A stretch of 64,000 nt of DNA, from assembly GCF_000428845.1 (NCBI RefSeq), contig NZ_AUAS01000004.1, positions 434,001 to 498,000 of the forward strand. Reading direction: 5' to 3'. Shown in pieces: positions 1-7,855 of this stretch. Position numbers and translations under genes: made by a program. The stretch is from Dyadobacter alkalitolerans DSM 23607 (GTDB taxonomy: Bacteria; Bacteroidota; Bacteroidia; Cytophagales; Spirosomataceae). The first letter of the stretch is position 1. Every line of letters starts with the position of its first letter. The notes below the pieces were generated by a model. It did not search any database. It worked only from the letters and a program-made list of their open reading frames with translations, and was not told the DNA's origin.

Positions 1-65
1 TAGAATCATTGACTGAACTGGCAAGGTCCGGTGCGTCGGTGAAACATTTGCGATTTGAAAATTGA
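1..65 (+). CDS. Possible 3' end of an upstream gene (partial)
   Basis: The frame starting at base 3 is open from the window edge to a TGA at 63-65 and reads ESLTELARSGASVKHLRFEN, which has ordinary protein composition. It ends 8 bases before the ATG of the truncated haemoglobin gene, a spacing typical of a shared transcript. Only about 20 codons are visible, so no family can be assigned and the stretch could also be open by chance. Confidence 0.35.
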   Translation, partial: ESLTELARSGASVKHLRFEN

Positions 66-73
66 TCAGCAAA

Positions 74-445
74 ATGAGTGAAGCTTCATTATACGAGCGC
101 ATCGGCGGAGACGCGGCGCTAAGGCAACTTACGGATAAATTTTACGACCTGGTTTTTAATCATGAGTTGATTTCCAGACTGTTCAAAAGTGATAAAGAAG
201 AAATAAAGGAGAAACAGCGCCTTTTCCTTACGCAATTTCTAGGCGGCCCGCAACTCTACTCTGACGTTCACGGGCACCCCATGATGCGAGCCCGCCACAT
301 GCCCCACGTCATCACCGAAGACGACGCCGTAGCCTGGCTACAATGCATGTCCGAAGCAGTAGGAACGCTTCCCATCAGCAAGGAGCTCAAAGACGAGTTG
401 TTCGACCGTTTTCCCAGGACGGCATTTTTTATGGTAAATCGGTAA
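74..445 (+). CDS. Group II truncated haemoglobin
   Basis: A haem protein of 123 residues, the usual length for truncated globins (2-over-2 fold), expected in the cytoplasm and linked in the family to oxygen, NO or peroxide chemistry. Visible group II features are the Tyr in FYDLV (B10 position), the segment GGPQLYSDVHGHPMMRARH with the proximal-His motif RARHMPHVI, and a Trp in DDAVAWLQCM (G8 position). The ATG at 74 is preferred over an in-frame TTG at 62 because MSEASLYERIGG matches the usual family start. It converges with the TumE-like gene, the two stops being 11 bases apart. The family call is strong; the physiological ligand cannot be read from sequence. Confidence 0.88.
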   Translation: MSEASLYERIGGDAALRQLTDKFYDLVFNHELISRLFKSDKEEIKEKQRLFLTQFLGGPQLYSDVHGHPMMRARHMPHVITEDDAVAWLQCMSEAVGTLPISKELKDELFDRFPRTAFFMVNR

Positions 446-456
446 AACGGCTAGGA

Positions 457-804
457 TTAGCTCAATGCTATTTCAGCTTGGATGAATGTCAAAACATCTT
501 CAAGAGAGATGTCAACACTTTCTTCAACAGAAGCTAGGCCAATGTGTTTGTGATGCGGAAAAGTCGGCGTGTTTGGGAAGTGCGGCGCGTTATCCCAGCG
601 TATGAGCAAATCTCCGTTTTCTTTTTGCCAATGAAATGCATATCTCCTGCGGTTTGCCTCTACATATTCTCTTACATAAAGCGAAGTATCGTTATGAAAT
701 CTGATTTCCAGATTAATATAATAAGTCTCAGAAAATTCGCGAAAGTCATTAATTGTATAGGAAGCGACGAAACGCTTGTCATCCAGCCATTTGAAAATCT
801 CCAT
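457..804 (-). CDS. TumE/DUF6516-family toxin-like protein
   Basis: A protein of 115 residues carrying the hallmark of the DUF6516 (TumE toxin) family: RWDNAPHFPNTPTFPHHKH at about residues 69-87, followed by a C-terminal helix ending FIQAEIALS. The family is annotated as the toxin of two-gene toxin-antitoxin systems. The start at 804 lies inside the 3' end of the upstream gene (779-1048) with a 26-base overlap, so the two are translationally linked. The region is visibly more AT-rich than the neighbouring cca gene, which fits a mobile cassette. The family call is good; toxicity is inferred. Confidence 0.72.
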   Translation of the reverse strand: MEIFKWLDDKRFVASYTINDFREFSETYYINLEIRFHNDTSLYVREYVEANRRRYAFHWQKENGDLLIRWDNAPHFPNTPTFPHHKHIGLASVEESVDISLEDVLTFIQAEIALS

Positions 805-1048
805 TCCTGATATCAGCTATTTTTGAATCTATTTCTGACAGGAACTGAGTATAGGCTTTCCATTCGATAAGATCGTCCCAGGCTTGGAAATCCTCAGACG
901 TTGCAGTTTCGAGCCTGGCTTCAAATGCTTGTAGATCAGCATTGTATTTCTTTTCAAGAAAATTAATTTTATCCTGAAATTGCTGCCTTTGAGCTAAATA
1001 ATCCAACAAAACCCAATTGCCGATTTGTTTTTTAGTCAGCGTAAGCAT
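779..1048 (-). CDS. Probable antitoxin partner of the TumE-like protein
   Basis: A highly charged protein of 89 residues predicted to be mostly helical, with a coiled-coil-like stretch (QQFQDKINFLEKKYNADLQAFEARLE, roughly residues 22-47). No helix-turn-helix or ribbon-helix-helix is evident. It is first in a two-gene unit and its 3' end overlaps the TumE-like start by 26 bases, the order usual for antitoxin then toxin. The antitoxin role rests on position only; I do not recognise the family by sequence. Confidence 0.6.
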   Translation of the reverse strand: MLTLTKKQIGNWVLLDYLAQRQQFQDKINFLEKKYNADLQAFEARLETATSEDFQAWDDLIEWKAYTQFLSEIDSKIADIRNGDFQMAG

Positions 1049-1128
1049 GATATTTTTGTTGCCGTTTCTAACAAATTTAAATATTCCGAAAGGTTAAACA
1101 AGTTTTATCAGACATTAGTTAAGTTCTT

Positions 1129-1136
1129 TACCTTTG
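1129..1136 (+). promoter_or_regulatory. Candidate -7 promoter element (TACCTTTG) before cca
   Basis: TACCTTTG fits the Bacteroidota -7 consensus TAnnTTTG and lies only 4 bases before the ATG of the CCA-adding enzyme gene, implying a very short leader or leaderless mRNA. No convincing TTTG -33 element is seen at the expected distance, so this is a motif match only. Confidence 0.4.
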
Positions 1137-1140
1137 CCGC

Positions 1141-2559
1141 ATGAATTTTAAAGAGCAGTTAATCCAGTATCCGATTCTTGAAATTGTGGCGAAGGCTGCG
1201 GCGGAGCTGGGGGTGGAGGCATATGTCATCGGTGGATTTGTAAGGGACCTGATACTCAAAAGGAATAGTAAAGACATAGACATCGTTTCGATCGGGAGCG
1301 GCATCGAACTGGCTGAAATGGTTGCCAGTCAGCTGGGCCCCGATGTTTTTGTGAGCATATACAAGACCTTCGGCACGGCGCAGATCCGGCAGGGCGATCT
1401 GGAAATCGAATTTGTAGGAGCACGCAAAGAATCTTACCGCGCGGATTCCCGGAAACCCGCAGTGGAAGACGGCACATTGAGCGACGATCAGAACCGGCGT
1501 GATTTTACGATCAATGCCATGGGGATCAGCCTTAATAAGGGAACATTCGGTGAGCTTGTGGATCCGTTTGAAGGGCTGCGGGATATTAAAAGAAAGATCA
1601 TCCGTACGCCGCTGGAACCGGAGATCACATTCTCGGATGACCCTTTGCGTATGATGCGGGCGATCCGCTTTGCGAGCCAACTAAACTTCGACATTGAGCC
1701 CAATACATTCGATGCGATCATTAAAATGAAGGATCGCATTGAGATCGTTTCGATGGAGCGCATTTCGGATGAATTGAATAAAATAATCCTCTCACCGACA
1801 CCTTCCTACGGTTTCAAATTGCTTTATCACGCAGGCATTTTACAAATCATTTTCCCGGAAATGATAGAATTGCTGGGCGTGCAGACCATTGATGGTAAGG
1901 GGCATAAGGACAATTTTTACCATACATTACAAGTGCTGGACAATGTGTCCCAAAACACAGATGATCTTTGGCTGCGCTGGGCAGCCATCCTGCACGATAT
2001 TGCGAAACCTGCCACCAAGAAATTTGATAAACGCATTGGCTGGTCATTCCATAACCACGAGGAAGTGGGTGCCCGCATGGTGCCCGTCATTTTCCGGCGG
2101 ATGAAACTGCCTTTGAATGAAAAAATGCGGTTTGTAAAAAAGCTCGTGCGATTGCACTTACGGCCCATTGTTTTGTCCAAAGAAGAAATAACAGACTCCG
2201 CTATGCGGCGCCTGCTCGTGGAAGCGGGAGAGGACATTGAAGCATTAATGAAACTCTGCCGGGCCGACATTACTTCCAAGAACCCCGATAAGGTCAAGCG
2301 CTTCCTGCAAAACTTCGATCTGGTGGAACAGAAGTTGAAGGATCTTGAAGAACGCGACAAGCTGCGCAACTTCCAGCCAGTTATTACGGGTGAGATGATC
2401 ATGCAGGCATTCGGCTTGAAACCGGCAAAGGAAGTCGGCATCATTAAAGAAGTGATACGGGAGGCCATTCTGGAAGGCATTATTCCAAATGAATTTGATC
2501 CCGCATACGCGTATATGGTGCAAGAGGGCGAAAAAATGGGCTTAACTTTACAATCATAA
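1141..2559 (+). CDS. cca: CCA tRNA nucleotidyltransferase / poly(A) polymerase-family protein with HD domain
   Basis: Cytoplasmic nucleotidyltransferase of 472 residues that adds or repairs the 3' CCA of tRNAs. The N-terminal palm shows GGFVRD (residues 31-36) and the catalytic acidic pair in DIDIV (D45, D47), followed by RRDFTINAM and RMMRAIRFASQL, which are conserved in class II enzymes. A C-terminal HD-type domain is visible as FYHTLQVLD, then LHDIAKP and FHNHEEVGA. The tmRNA in this window has no encoded CCA, so this class of enzyme is needed for it. The family also contains poly(A) polymerases; CCA addition is the more likely role in Bacteroidota. Confidence 0.9.
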   Translation: MNFKEQLIQYPILEIVAKAAAELGVEAYVIGGFVRDLILKRNSKDIDIVSIGSGIELAEMVASQLGPDVFVSIYKTFGTAQIRQGDLEIEFVGARKESYRADSRKPAVEDGTLSDDQNRRDFTINAMGISLNKGTFGELVDPFEGLRDIKRKIIRTPLEPEITFSDDPLRMMRAIRFASQLNFDIEPNTFDAIIKMKDRIEIVSMERISDELNKIILSPTPSYGFKLLYHAGILQIIFPEMIELLGVQTIDGKGHKDNFYHTLQVLDNVSQNTDDLWLRWAAILHDIAKPATKKFDKRIGWSFHNHEEVGARMVPVIFRRMKLPLNEKMRFVKKLVRLHLRPIVLSKEEITDSAMRRLLVEAGEDIEALMKLCRADITSKNPDKVKRFLQNFDLVEQKLKDLEERDKLRNFQPVITGEMIMQAFGLKPAKEVGIIKEVIREAILEGIIPNEFDPAYAYMVQEGEKMGLTLQS

Positions 2560-2583
2560 AATCTGACTCCTCATTACAATTAA

Positions 2584-2784
2584 ATGGAAAACAATACGCA
2601 GTTCAAACGCTTCTTCGGCGCACTTCTCACTATCCTGGGCATTTCGGTTCTGCTTTTTGCCTGCATCGCATTTTTATCCGACAAGCCCGTTTTGGGACTT
2701 ACCGTTTCCAAGTGGGAATCCGTGGTTCCGTTTCTGGTCGGCACCGTGTTTTTGCTTACCGGTGTAAACCTTGTTAAAGGCTGA
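2584..2784 (+). CDS. Small two-helix membrane protein
   Basis: A protein of 66 residues with two hydrophobic segments (about residues 12-31 and 47-63) joined by a short polar loop, so a probable inner-membrane protein. No catalytic motif is visible and I do not recognise the family. It starts 24 bases after the cca stop on the same strand and may be co-transcribed. Its 3' end overlaps the convergent DUF2851 gene by 11 bases. Confidence 0.65.
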   Translation: MENNTQFKRFFGALLTILGISVLLFACIAFLSDKPVLGLTVSKWESVVPFLVGTVFLLTGVNLVKG

Positions 2785-4060
2785 CCGAGCGCAACAGTGT
2801 GGCGCCAACTGTGCATTCCAGACATTTCCGGAATGTACAGTAATTGTTATACCACTCTATAAGCGACTGTGAATCAGCGGCGGTCTTGACATTCATTCCT
2901 AATATCTCCCACTCCCGCGTAATGCGGTTTTTTTCTGCGCCGATTTCCGACAACCAATAGATGGCCTTTTCCAGCAGTTCGGGCTGTTGCCGATGCTTTG
3001 CATATGCGACCAAAAGTGGCACAGCACCATTGACAATCAGTAAGTACGCTGAATCCTTTCCCAACAATGGCACCTTACCTTTGGATTTTTTACCAAAAAG
3101 ATAATGGTCCTGCCAGTAATCTGACTGCTCTATCTGGAACATGGCCTGCAAGCTCGAAAACGACTGCGCAGATATAATCTCTGGAAACAGATTCCCGTTT
3201 TTGTGCAGCAGCCGGGCGAATTGAGCGAGGCGAACCGTTGGAAAACCAGCAGGCCGCATGCGCAGGTTCTTCCATTCATGACGATTCATTTGCTGATCTT
3301 TCAAGCCATATTTGGCGCTCAGAAAATGATGTTCCGCTCGTAGCTGGCGAATGTAAGGGTCATTGGAGTCGGCGGGGATGAGTCCTGCACAACCGAAAAG
3401 CAGTGCTTCAATCTGGTTCAGTTTTTCGCGGTGTTTCCGGATTATTTTCCAGGGAACAATTTCAGTAAGTCGTGCGAATGGTGCGTCATTTAATTTGAAA
3501 CCAAAGTGCCTTCCCAACCATTGATAAGCCGTTTCTTCCCAGTCGTTGTTGTTTTTACTTAATAAATCCATCACCAGAGCTGCTTTCCTATCGAGCCTTT
3601 CCAGCAGCACCCGGTCCAGCATTCCATATTTTTGTATGTCGTGCACCTGCGCGAACATGGATGCACAGGGAATCGTTTGGGATTCGTCCTGTAATGTCGC
3701 ATATCGTTCCAGAACCGAGTGGTCGACGATGTTCTTTAATGTCAGAGTTGGCAATAATGTGCCGTCCCCCCTTGTAATAGGTCTGTCATTTTCCCACACC
3801 ACGTGCAGGATTACTGTTTCATATGCGGGATCGGTTTCATGGTTATGCAGAAACCAGTCGGAGGATTTTACGTGGATTTCAATGCTTCCTACCCATTGAA
3901 AATCGTCGATGATAACCCGTGCTTCAGAAAAATCAGGGCCTGCATTGGCGTTCTTGTGGCCTGTTCGGAGGATGGAGAGCCTGCTGCCTTCATCGGTGCA
4001 AAGGGCTTCGTTGGCGAAATATTGGAATCGCCATATAAAACTCAGGATATCTTCATTCAT
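2774..4060 (-). CDS. DUF2851 family protein
   Basis: A soluble protein of 428 residues with no signal peptide or membrane helix. The N-terminal half matches DUF2851, common in Bacteroidota: MNEDILSFIWRFQYF, GHKNANAGPDFSEARV, WVGSIEIHVKSSDW and ETVILHVVWENDRPI. The order of conserved acidic residues and the Glu in GSIEIHV recalls nuclease-like folds, but no activity is established. It is divergent from mtgA, and its 3' end overlaps the small membrane protein gene. Confidence 0.85.
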   Translation of the reverse strand: MNEDILSFIWRFQYFANEALCTDEGSRLSILRTGHKNANAGPDFSEARVIIDDFQWVGSIEIHVKSSDWFLHNHETDPAYETVILHVVWENDRPITRGDGTLLPTLTLKNIVDHSVLERYATLQDESQTIPCASMFAQVHDIQKYGMLDRVLLERLDRKAALVMDLLSKNNNDWEETAYQWLGRHFGFKLNDAPFARLTEIVPWKIIRKHREKLNQIEALLFGCAGLIPADSNDPYIRQLRAEHHFLSAKYGLKDQQMNRHEWKNLRMRPAGFPTVRLAQFARLLHKNGNLFPEIISAQSFSSLQAMFQIEQSDYWQDHYLFGKKSKGKVPLLGKDSAYLLIVNGAVPLLVAYAKHRQQPELLEKAIYWLSEIGAEKNRITREWEILGMNVKTAADSQSLIEWYNNYCTFRKCLECTVGATLLRSVSL

Positions 4061-4193
4061 CGCATTTAGAATTAGCGTGTGTAGAAATATTTAATGTAAT
4101 GGCCTTTATTTTCTTTGTCTAAACCTGATTAGTTTCTGTTCTTTGTACGCTGATGTTTTGGTTTGGTCACAGGTTTTTGAAGTAAAAAGTTTT

Positions 4194-4880
4194 ATGCTCC
4201 GCCGTTTGCAATTTATTGCGCTTAGAATTCTCATTGTTTTTTTCGTTCTTTCAATCTTTTGGGTGCTGGTTTTGAAGTTCTTACCGGTTTGGGTAACGCC
4301 ATTTATGCTATCCAGAAAAATCGAAGCTTTCCGGGCCGACGAAGACACGGAAATCCATCACGACTGGGAGCCGTATGAAAATATTTCAAAAGAGGTTGCT
4401 CTGGCGGTTGTAGCATCCGAAGACCAGAATTTCCCGAACCACTGGGGATTTGATTTTGACCAGATCTATAATGCAGTGACAGAGAAGCGGAAACGTGCGC
4501 GCGGTGCCAGTACGATCTCTCAGCAGGTTGCTAAAAACGTCTTCCTATGGCATGGCAGGAGCTTTGTCAGGAAAGGTTTGGAAGCCTATTTCACGGTCTT
4601 AATCGAATTAATCTGGGATAAAGAGCGCATTCTGGAAGTGTATTTGAATGTAGCCGAAATGGGAAAAATGACATTCGGCGTAGAAGCAGCCTCATTAAGA
4701 TACTATAATAAATCCGCCAAAAAGCTCACTCGCTTCGAAGCCGCCCGCATCGCCGCAGTGCTCCCAAACCCCGTCCGTTTCTCCATCAAAAACCCATCCG
4801 GCTACGTCCAAAAGCGAACCGGGCAAATTGTACGGCAAATGCGGTATCTGGGTGGGCAAAAGTATATTGCGGATTTGTAA
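4194..4880 (+). CDS. mtgA: Monofunctional biosynthetic peptidoglycan transglycosylase
   Basis: Inner-membrane glycosyltransferase of 228 residues that polymerises lipid II into glycan strands. One N-terminal membrane helix (about residues 7-31) is followed by a GT51 domain with the conserved VASEDQNFPNHWGFD (catalytic Glu), RARGASTISQQVAKN, ERILEVYLNVAEMG and the AARIAAVLPNP motif. The ATG at 4194 is preferred over an in-frame TTG at 4143, which would add 17 residues before the signal anchor. There is no transpeptidase domain, which separates it from class A penicillin-binding proteins. Confidence 0.93.
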   Translation: MLRRLQFIALRILIVFFVLSIFWVLVLKFLPVWVTPFMLSRKIEAFRADEDTEIHHDWEPYENISKEVALAVVASEDQNFPNHWGFDFDQIYNAVTEKRKRARGASTISQQVAKNVFLWHGRSFVRKGLEAYFTVLIELIWDKERILEVYLNVAEMGKMTFGVEAASLRYYNKSAKKLTRFEAARIAAVLPNPVRFSIKNPSGYVQKRTGQIVRQMRYLGGQKYIADL

Positions 4881-4906
4881 GGCGAATATATCTGTAAAAC
4901 CCTAAT

Positions 4907-5575
4907 TCAACTATTCCCCCGGCTTTTCTCTTTCAAAAACTTATAAGTCCGGTGCTTTGCTAATGCTGGGTTGAGTTTTTCGAATAATCCTTGGTTTTTC
5001 AAGGCGTACCAGTTGATTTTCAAGAGGTAGAGGCTTACGAATGAGCTGAGATTGTTCTGGATGAAGATGCTGGTTTTGGTTTGGAGATCCAGGCGTTCGA
5101 GGGCTTGCAGACCGCGCCAGTAATCGATGCTGTCGGCTTGGGATCTGTTTCTGGCACGTCCTTCACCAGCGGTGTAGATGAGCAGGCGGTCGTCGGAGGG
5201 CTTTTGAATGTTGTTCCAGTAATCCCGCCATTCTTCATTGCTCCTGGAATTGCTGACGACCGATCTGGAAATATCTGTCGTGTCGAGCTGGATCTTTACG
5301 CCGTTTTCGAGAAAAAAGAAGAACTGGCCTTTCAGCTGGGAGACTTGCATTTGATACAGGTTGGGAACCAAGTCCTTTTCCATGAGCAAATTAATGCTGT
5401 CCTGACCGAGCTTGATCGAATGAACAGTTGCTGCGAAGCCTTTTTCACGGGTCAATAAAATGGCCTTACGGCCTTTCATTTGTTCCGGGTTGACAATTTT
5501 TATTTTAATAATCTGACCAAAAGCAGGGGATAGGAGAAAGAAAAAAGCAATAACCCGGAGGAAACATTTGGTCAT
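4907..5575 (-). CDS. Secreted protein with DUF4369-like N-terminal domain, no thioredoxin domain
   Basis: A protein of 222 residues with a Sec signal peptide (cleavage probably after residue 20, AFG-Q). The next ~100 residues (KIVNPEQMKGRKAILL, DSINLLMEKDLVPNLYQMQV, GQFFFFLENG) resemble the DUF4369 domain that usually precedes a TlpA-type thioredoxin domain. Here the C-terminal part is helical and lacks any CxxC, so the redox domain is absent. It is last in the minus-strand gene series begun by the ECF sigma gene, separated from the EEP enzyme gene by 113 bases that contain strong inverted repeats. Function unknown. Confidence 0.65.
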   Translation of the reverse strand: MTKCFLRVIAFFFLLSPAFGQIIKIKIVNPEQMKGRKAILLTREKGFAATVHSIKLGQDSINLLMEKDLVPNLYQMQVSQLKGQFFFFLENGVKIQLDTTDISRSVVSNSRSNEEWRDYWNNIQKPSDDRLLIYTAGEGRARNRSQADSIDYWRGLQALERLDLQTKTSIFIQNNLSSFVSLYLLKINWYALKNQGLFEKLNPALAKHRTYKFLKEKSRGNS

Positions 5576-5597
5576 CTTGCAGCGGAAATTTAGACGC

Positions 5598-5672
5598 AGC
5601 CGGCTTTAAATTGCCGGCTTTTGACAAGTAAATTAGGAAAAAAATTCCAGAATCGATTTGCCAAAAGCCGGC
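5598..5672. repeat. Three-armed inverted repeat around GCCGGC
   Basis: Three arms are present: AGCCGGC at 5598-5604, GCCGGCTTTTG at 5613-5623, and CAAAAGCCGGC at 5662-5672. Arms two and three are perfect 11-base complements; arm one can also pair with arm two or arm three. The structure lies between two co-oriented minus-strand genes. There is no T-run on the minus-strand downstream side, so it is not a simple terminator of those genes. An mRNA processing or attenuation role is inferred. Confidence 0.6.
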
Positions 5673-5688
5673 ACGCGGACCGCGTCCG

Positions 5689-6528
5689 TTACTTGATCTC
5701 AACCTTGATCAAAACCGGCTGGTGATCAGATGGGTAACGTTGTTCTTTGGCATCTGTTAAAACGCCGTATTTAAGCACATTAATGTTCTTGCTGACAAAA
5801 ATATAATCTATACGTTTGTCCATAGCCGCGTCAAATTTGAAACTGTTAAATGTTCCTTCCGGACCGTAGGGAGGCTGTTTTGTAACCTCATGCGAATCGT
5901 TAAGCAATCCCTGAATAGTTTTAATCTGCTCGGTTTCAGGCGTTGAGTTGAAATCACCTGTGAGGATGACCGTAGATTTTCCGGCAATCTCGCTGATCTT
6001 TTTTACCATCAAATGACCCGATTGTCTGCGGGCCTCAACGCCCTGGTGATCAAAATGAACATTGAAAAAATAGAATTCTTTTTTGCTTAACAGATCCTGG
6101 AACTTAACCCAGGAAGCAATTCTGTTACAGCAGGTTGCGTCCCAACCTTTGCCAGGCTTGTCCGGCGTTTCGCTAAGCCAGAAATCGCCCGATTGCAGGG
6201 CTTTGAAGCGATCTTTTTTGTAAAAGATGGCCGAATGTTCTCCGCCTTCCTTGCCATCATCCCGGCCTTTTCCGTAGAATGTGAATTCCGTCAATTCGGC
6301 CACGTCTTTTAATTGACCTATCAGTGCTTCCTGTACACCGAAAATGTCAAATTCATGGAACCGGATCAACCCTTTCACATTTTCCTTGCGGTTGGGCCAG
6401 GCGTTTACACCATCATTAGCGGTGTTATAACGGAGGTTATAAGAGGCAACATTGATCGTATTTTTTTGCGCAAAAGTGCTTTGCGACAATGCTAACATCA
6501 GGGAAAGGGCGAAGGCGATTTTTTTCAT
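5689..6528 (-). CDS. Secreted endonuclease/exonuclease/phosphatase family enzyme
   Basis: A protein of 279 residues with a signal peptide (about residues 1-20, ending STFA-Q), so periplasmic or exported. The DNase I-like EEP fold is shown by ASYNLRYNT, the metal-binding Glu in GVQEAL, NVHFDHQGVEARRQSG, LTGDFNSTPE and the terminal catalytic SDHQPVLI. Family members hydrolyse phosphodiesters in nucleic acids, sphingomyelin or inositol phosphates; the substrate is not readable. It lies downstream of SusC/SusD and a metallophosphoesterase in the same orientation, which points to phosphate-ester degradation. Confidence 0.88.
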   Translation of the reverse strand: MKKIAFALSLMLALSQSTFAQKNTINVASYNLRYNTANDGVNAWPNRKENVKGLIRFHEFDIFGVQEALIGQLKDVAELTEFTFYGKGRDDGKEGGEHSAIFYKKDRFKALQSGDFWLSETPDKPGKGWDATCCNRIASWVKFQDLLSKKEFYFFNVHFDHQGVEARRQSGHLMVKKISEIAGKSTVILTGDFNSTPETEQIKTIQGLLNDSHEVTKQPPYGPEGTFNSFKFDAAMDKRIDYIFVSKNINVLKYGVLTDAKEQRYPSDHQPVLIKVEIK

Positions 6529-6599
6529 TTAAAACTTATGATTTGTGAACAGAAGCAAAGTTAACAGGCTTGCCGGTTATTGATATTTTGGCTGCGTGA

Positions 6600-7820
6600 T
6601 CATTTTCCCTTTTTTGCAAGCAGAAACTTTCCAACCACTTCGCCATCGTCCCGGATCATTTTCAGGTCCAGGTGTTTTTTGGTCGCGTGCAGTTTGATCA
6701 ATGTTCTTTTGCCTTCCAGCGGGCCTCCGCCGATCACGATCGGATAATTATGCGTTGCATCCGGCTCGTGGGTGGCGTAGCGGTGCGTATGGCCGGAAAT
6801 CTGTAAGTCGATTTTGGCTTTGTTCAAAACCGGACCGAAAAGCTCGCGACAATGTAATGTTCCATGCCAATCCCCCGAATGATAAGGCGATATGTGGATG
6901 AGGACGATCCGGAAATCGGCTTTTTTAAAATCCGCAGATTCCACTTCTTTTTCCAACCATTTTTTCTGAACCTCACGATAACGGTCAAAGGCCGAAAGGC
7001 CGCCATATTCCACGCTGTCATCCGTTTTGTCCTCGCCGGAATCCAGGACTAAGAACCGCACCGGTCCGCGCGTGAAAGCATAGTAATATTTGTTTTCGGG
7101 ATAGGCATAATAAGCCGGAATGTGCCTCGAAAAGCTTCCGCGGCATTCGTGATTTCCCTGCGTGAGGATAAATGGGATTTCAGAAGCGAAAATGTCAGTT
7201 GCAGGCTTGATCAAATGGTTAACCATCTGAATTTCTTCTGTTACCCAATCAAAACAATCGCCATTGAACACCACGAAGTCATAATCACGGGCGTTGCCCG
7301 TATAGCCGTGGCGGTAAAGGAGTTGCGGGATAATTTGCGGACGGTCGTGAATGTCGTTGAAGATCACCATTTTAAACTCGTCCTCATTTTCAGCCGGTGT
7401 TTTAAAGCCAAACATCGCACTGGCAATGGTGTCGCCGAACTCGACTTTCGAGCCTTTATAACCTGTTATTTCCGTGGATACGATTTTGTATTTGTGCTCC
7501 GTGCCTGCGTTTAGTCCGCTTAATGTGACCTTATTGATACGATTATTAGCTTCAATCAGTCCATTGTTGTAGCCAAATTCACGTTTGCTGGTGTAAGTCC
7601 CGGCCCCGTATTCGACCCAGCTGAAACTGTTTTTATGCGTGATCCACATAATGGTCACCTCGTTGGTGCCCATATTTTGTAAATAAGGGCCCGCAACGAA
7701 ATGGTTTTTTTCTTCTGACAATGCATTGGAGTCGCCGGCTTGCGCAGCAGATAGGGGCAAGAGGCTCAGCGCGCCGATCTGCGACATTTTTTCAAGAAAC
7801 GACCTTCTGTCTGAAAGCAT
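6600..7820 (-). CDS. Tat-exported metallophosphoesterase, purple-acid-phosphatase-like
   Basis: A protein of 406 residues. The N-terminus has a Tat-type signal, DRRSFLEKM followed by a hydrophobic stretch ending AAQA. A fibronectin-like N-terminal domain (AGPYLQNMGTNEVTIMW, about residues 43-60) precedes the calcineurin-type catalytic core: FNDIHDRP, FNGDCFDWV, TQGNHECRG, LIHISPYHSGDWH and ISGHTHRY, the full set of metal ligands. It is 35 bases after the SusD gene in the same direction. Exported phosphatase or phosphodiesterase activity is likely; the substrate is unknown. Confidence 0.9.
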   Translation of the reverse strand: MLSDRRSFLEKMSQIGALSLLPLSAAQAGDSNALSEEKNHFVAGPYLQNMGTNEVTIMWITHKNSFSWVEYGAGTYTSKREFGYNNGLIEANNRINKVTLSGLNAGTEHKYKIVSTEITGYKGSKVEFGDTIASAMFGFKTPAENEDEFKMVIFNDIHDRPQIIPQLLYRHGYTGNARDYDFVVFNGDCFDWVTEEIQMVNHLIKPATDIFASEIPFILTQGNHECRGSFSRHIPAYYAYPENKYYYAFTRGPVRFLVLDSGEDKTDDSVEYGGLSAFDRYREVQKKWLEKEVESADFKKADFRIVLIHISPYHSGDWHGTLHCRELFGPVLNKAKIDLQISGHTHRYATHEPDATHNYPIVIGGGPLEGKRTLIKLHATKKHLDLKMIRDDGEVVGKFLLAKKGK

Positions 7821-7855
7821 AATTTATGGGTTTAGGAATAGATGCAAGCTTAAAG

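Noticed and set aside
7122..7514. 130-codon plus-strand frame
   Set aside because: It is the antisense shadow of the metallophosphoesterase catalytic region.
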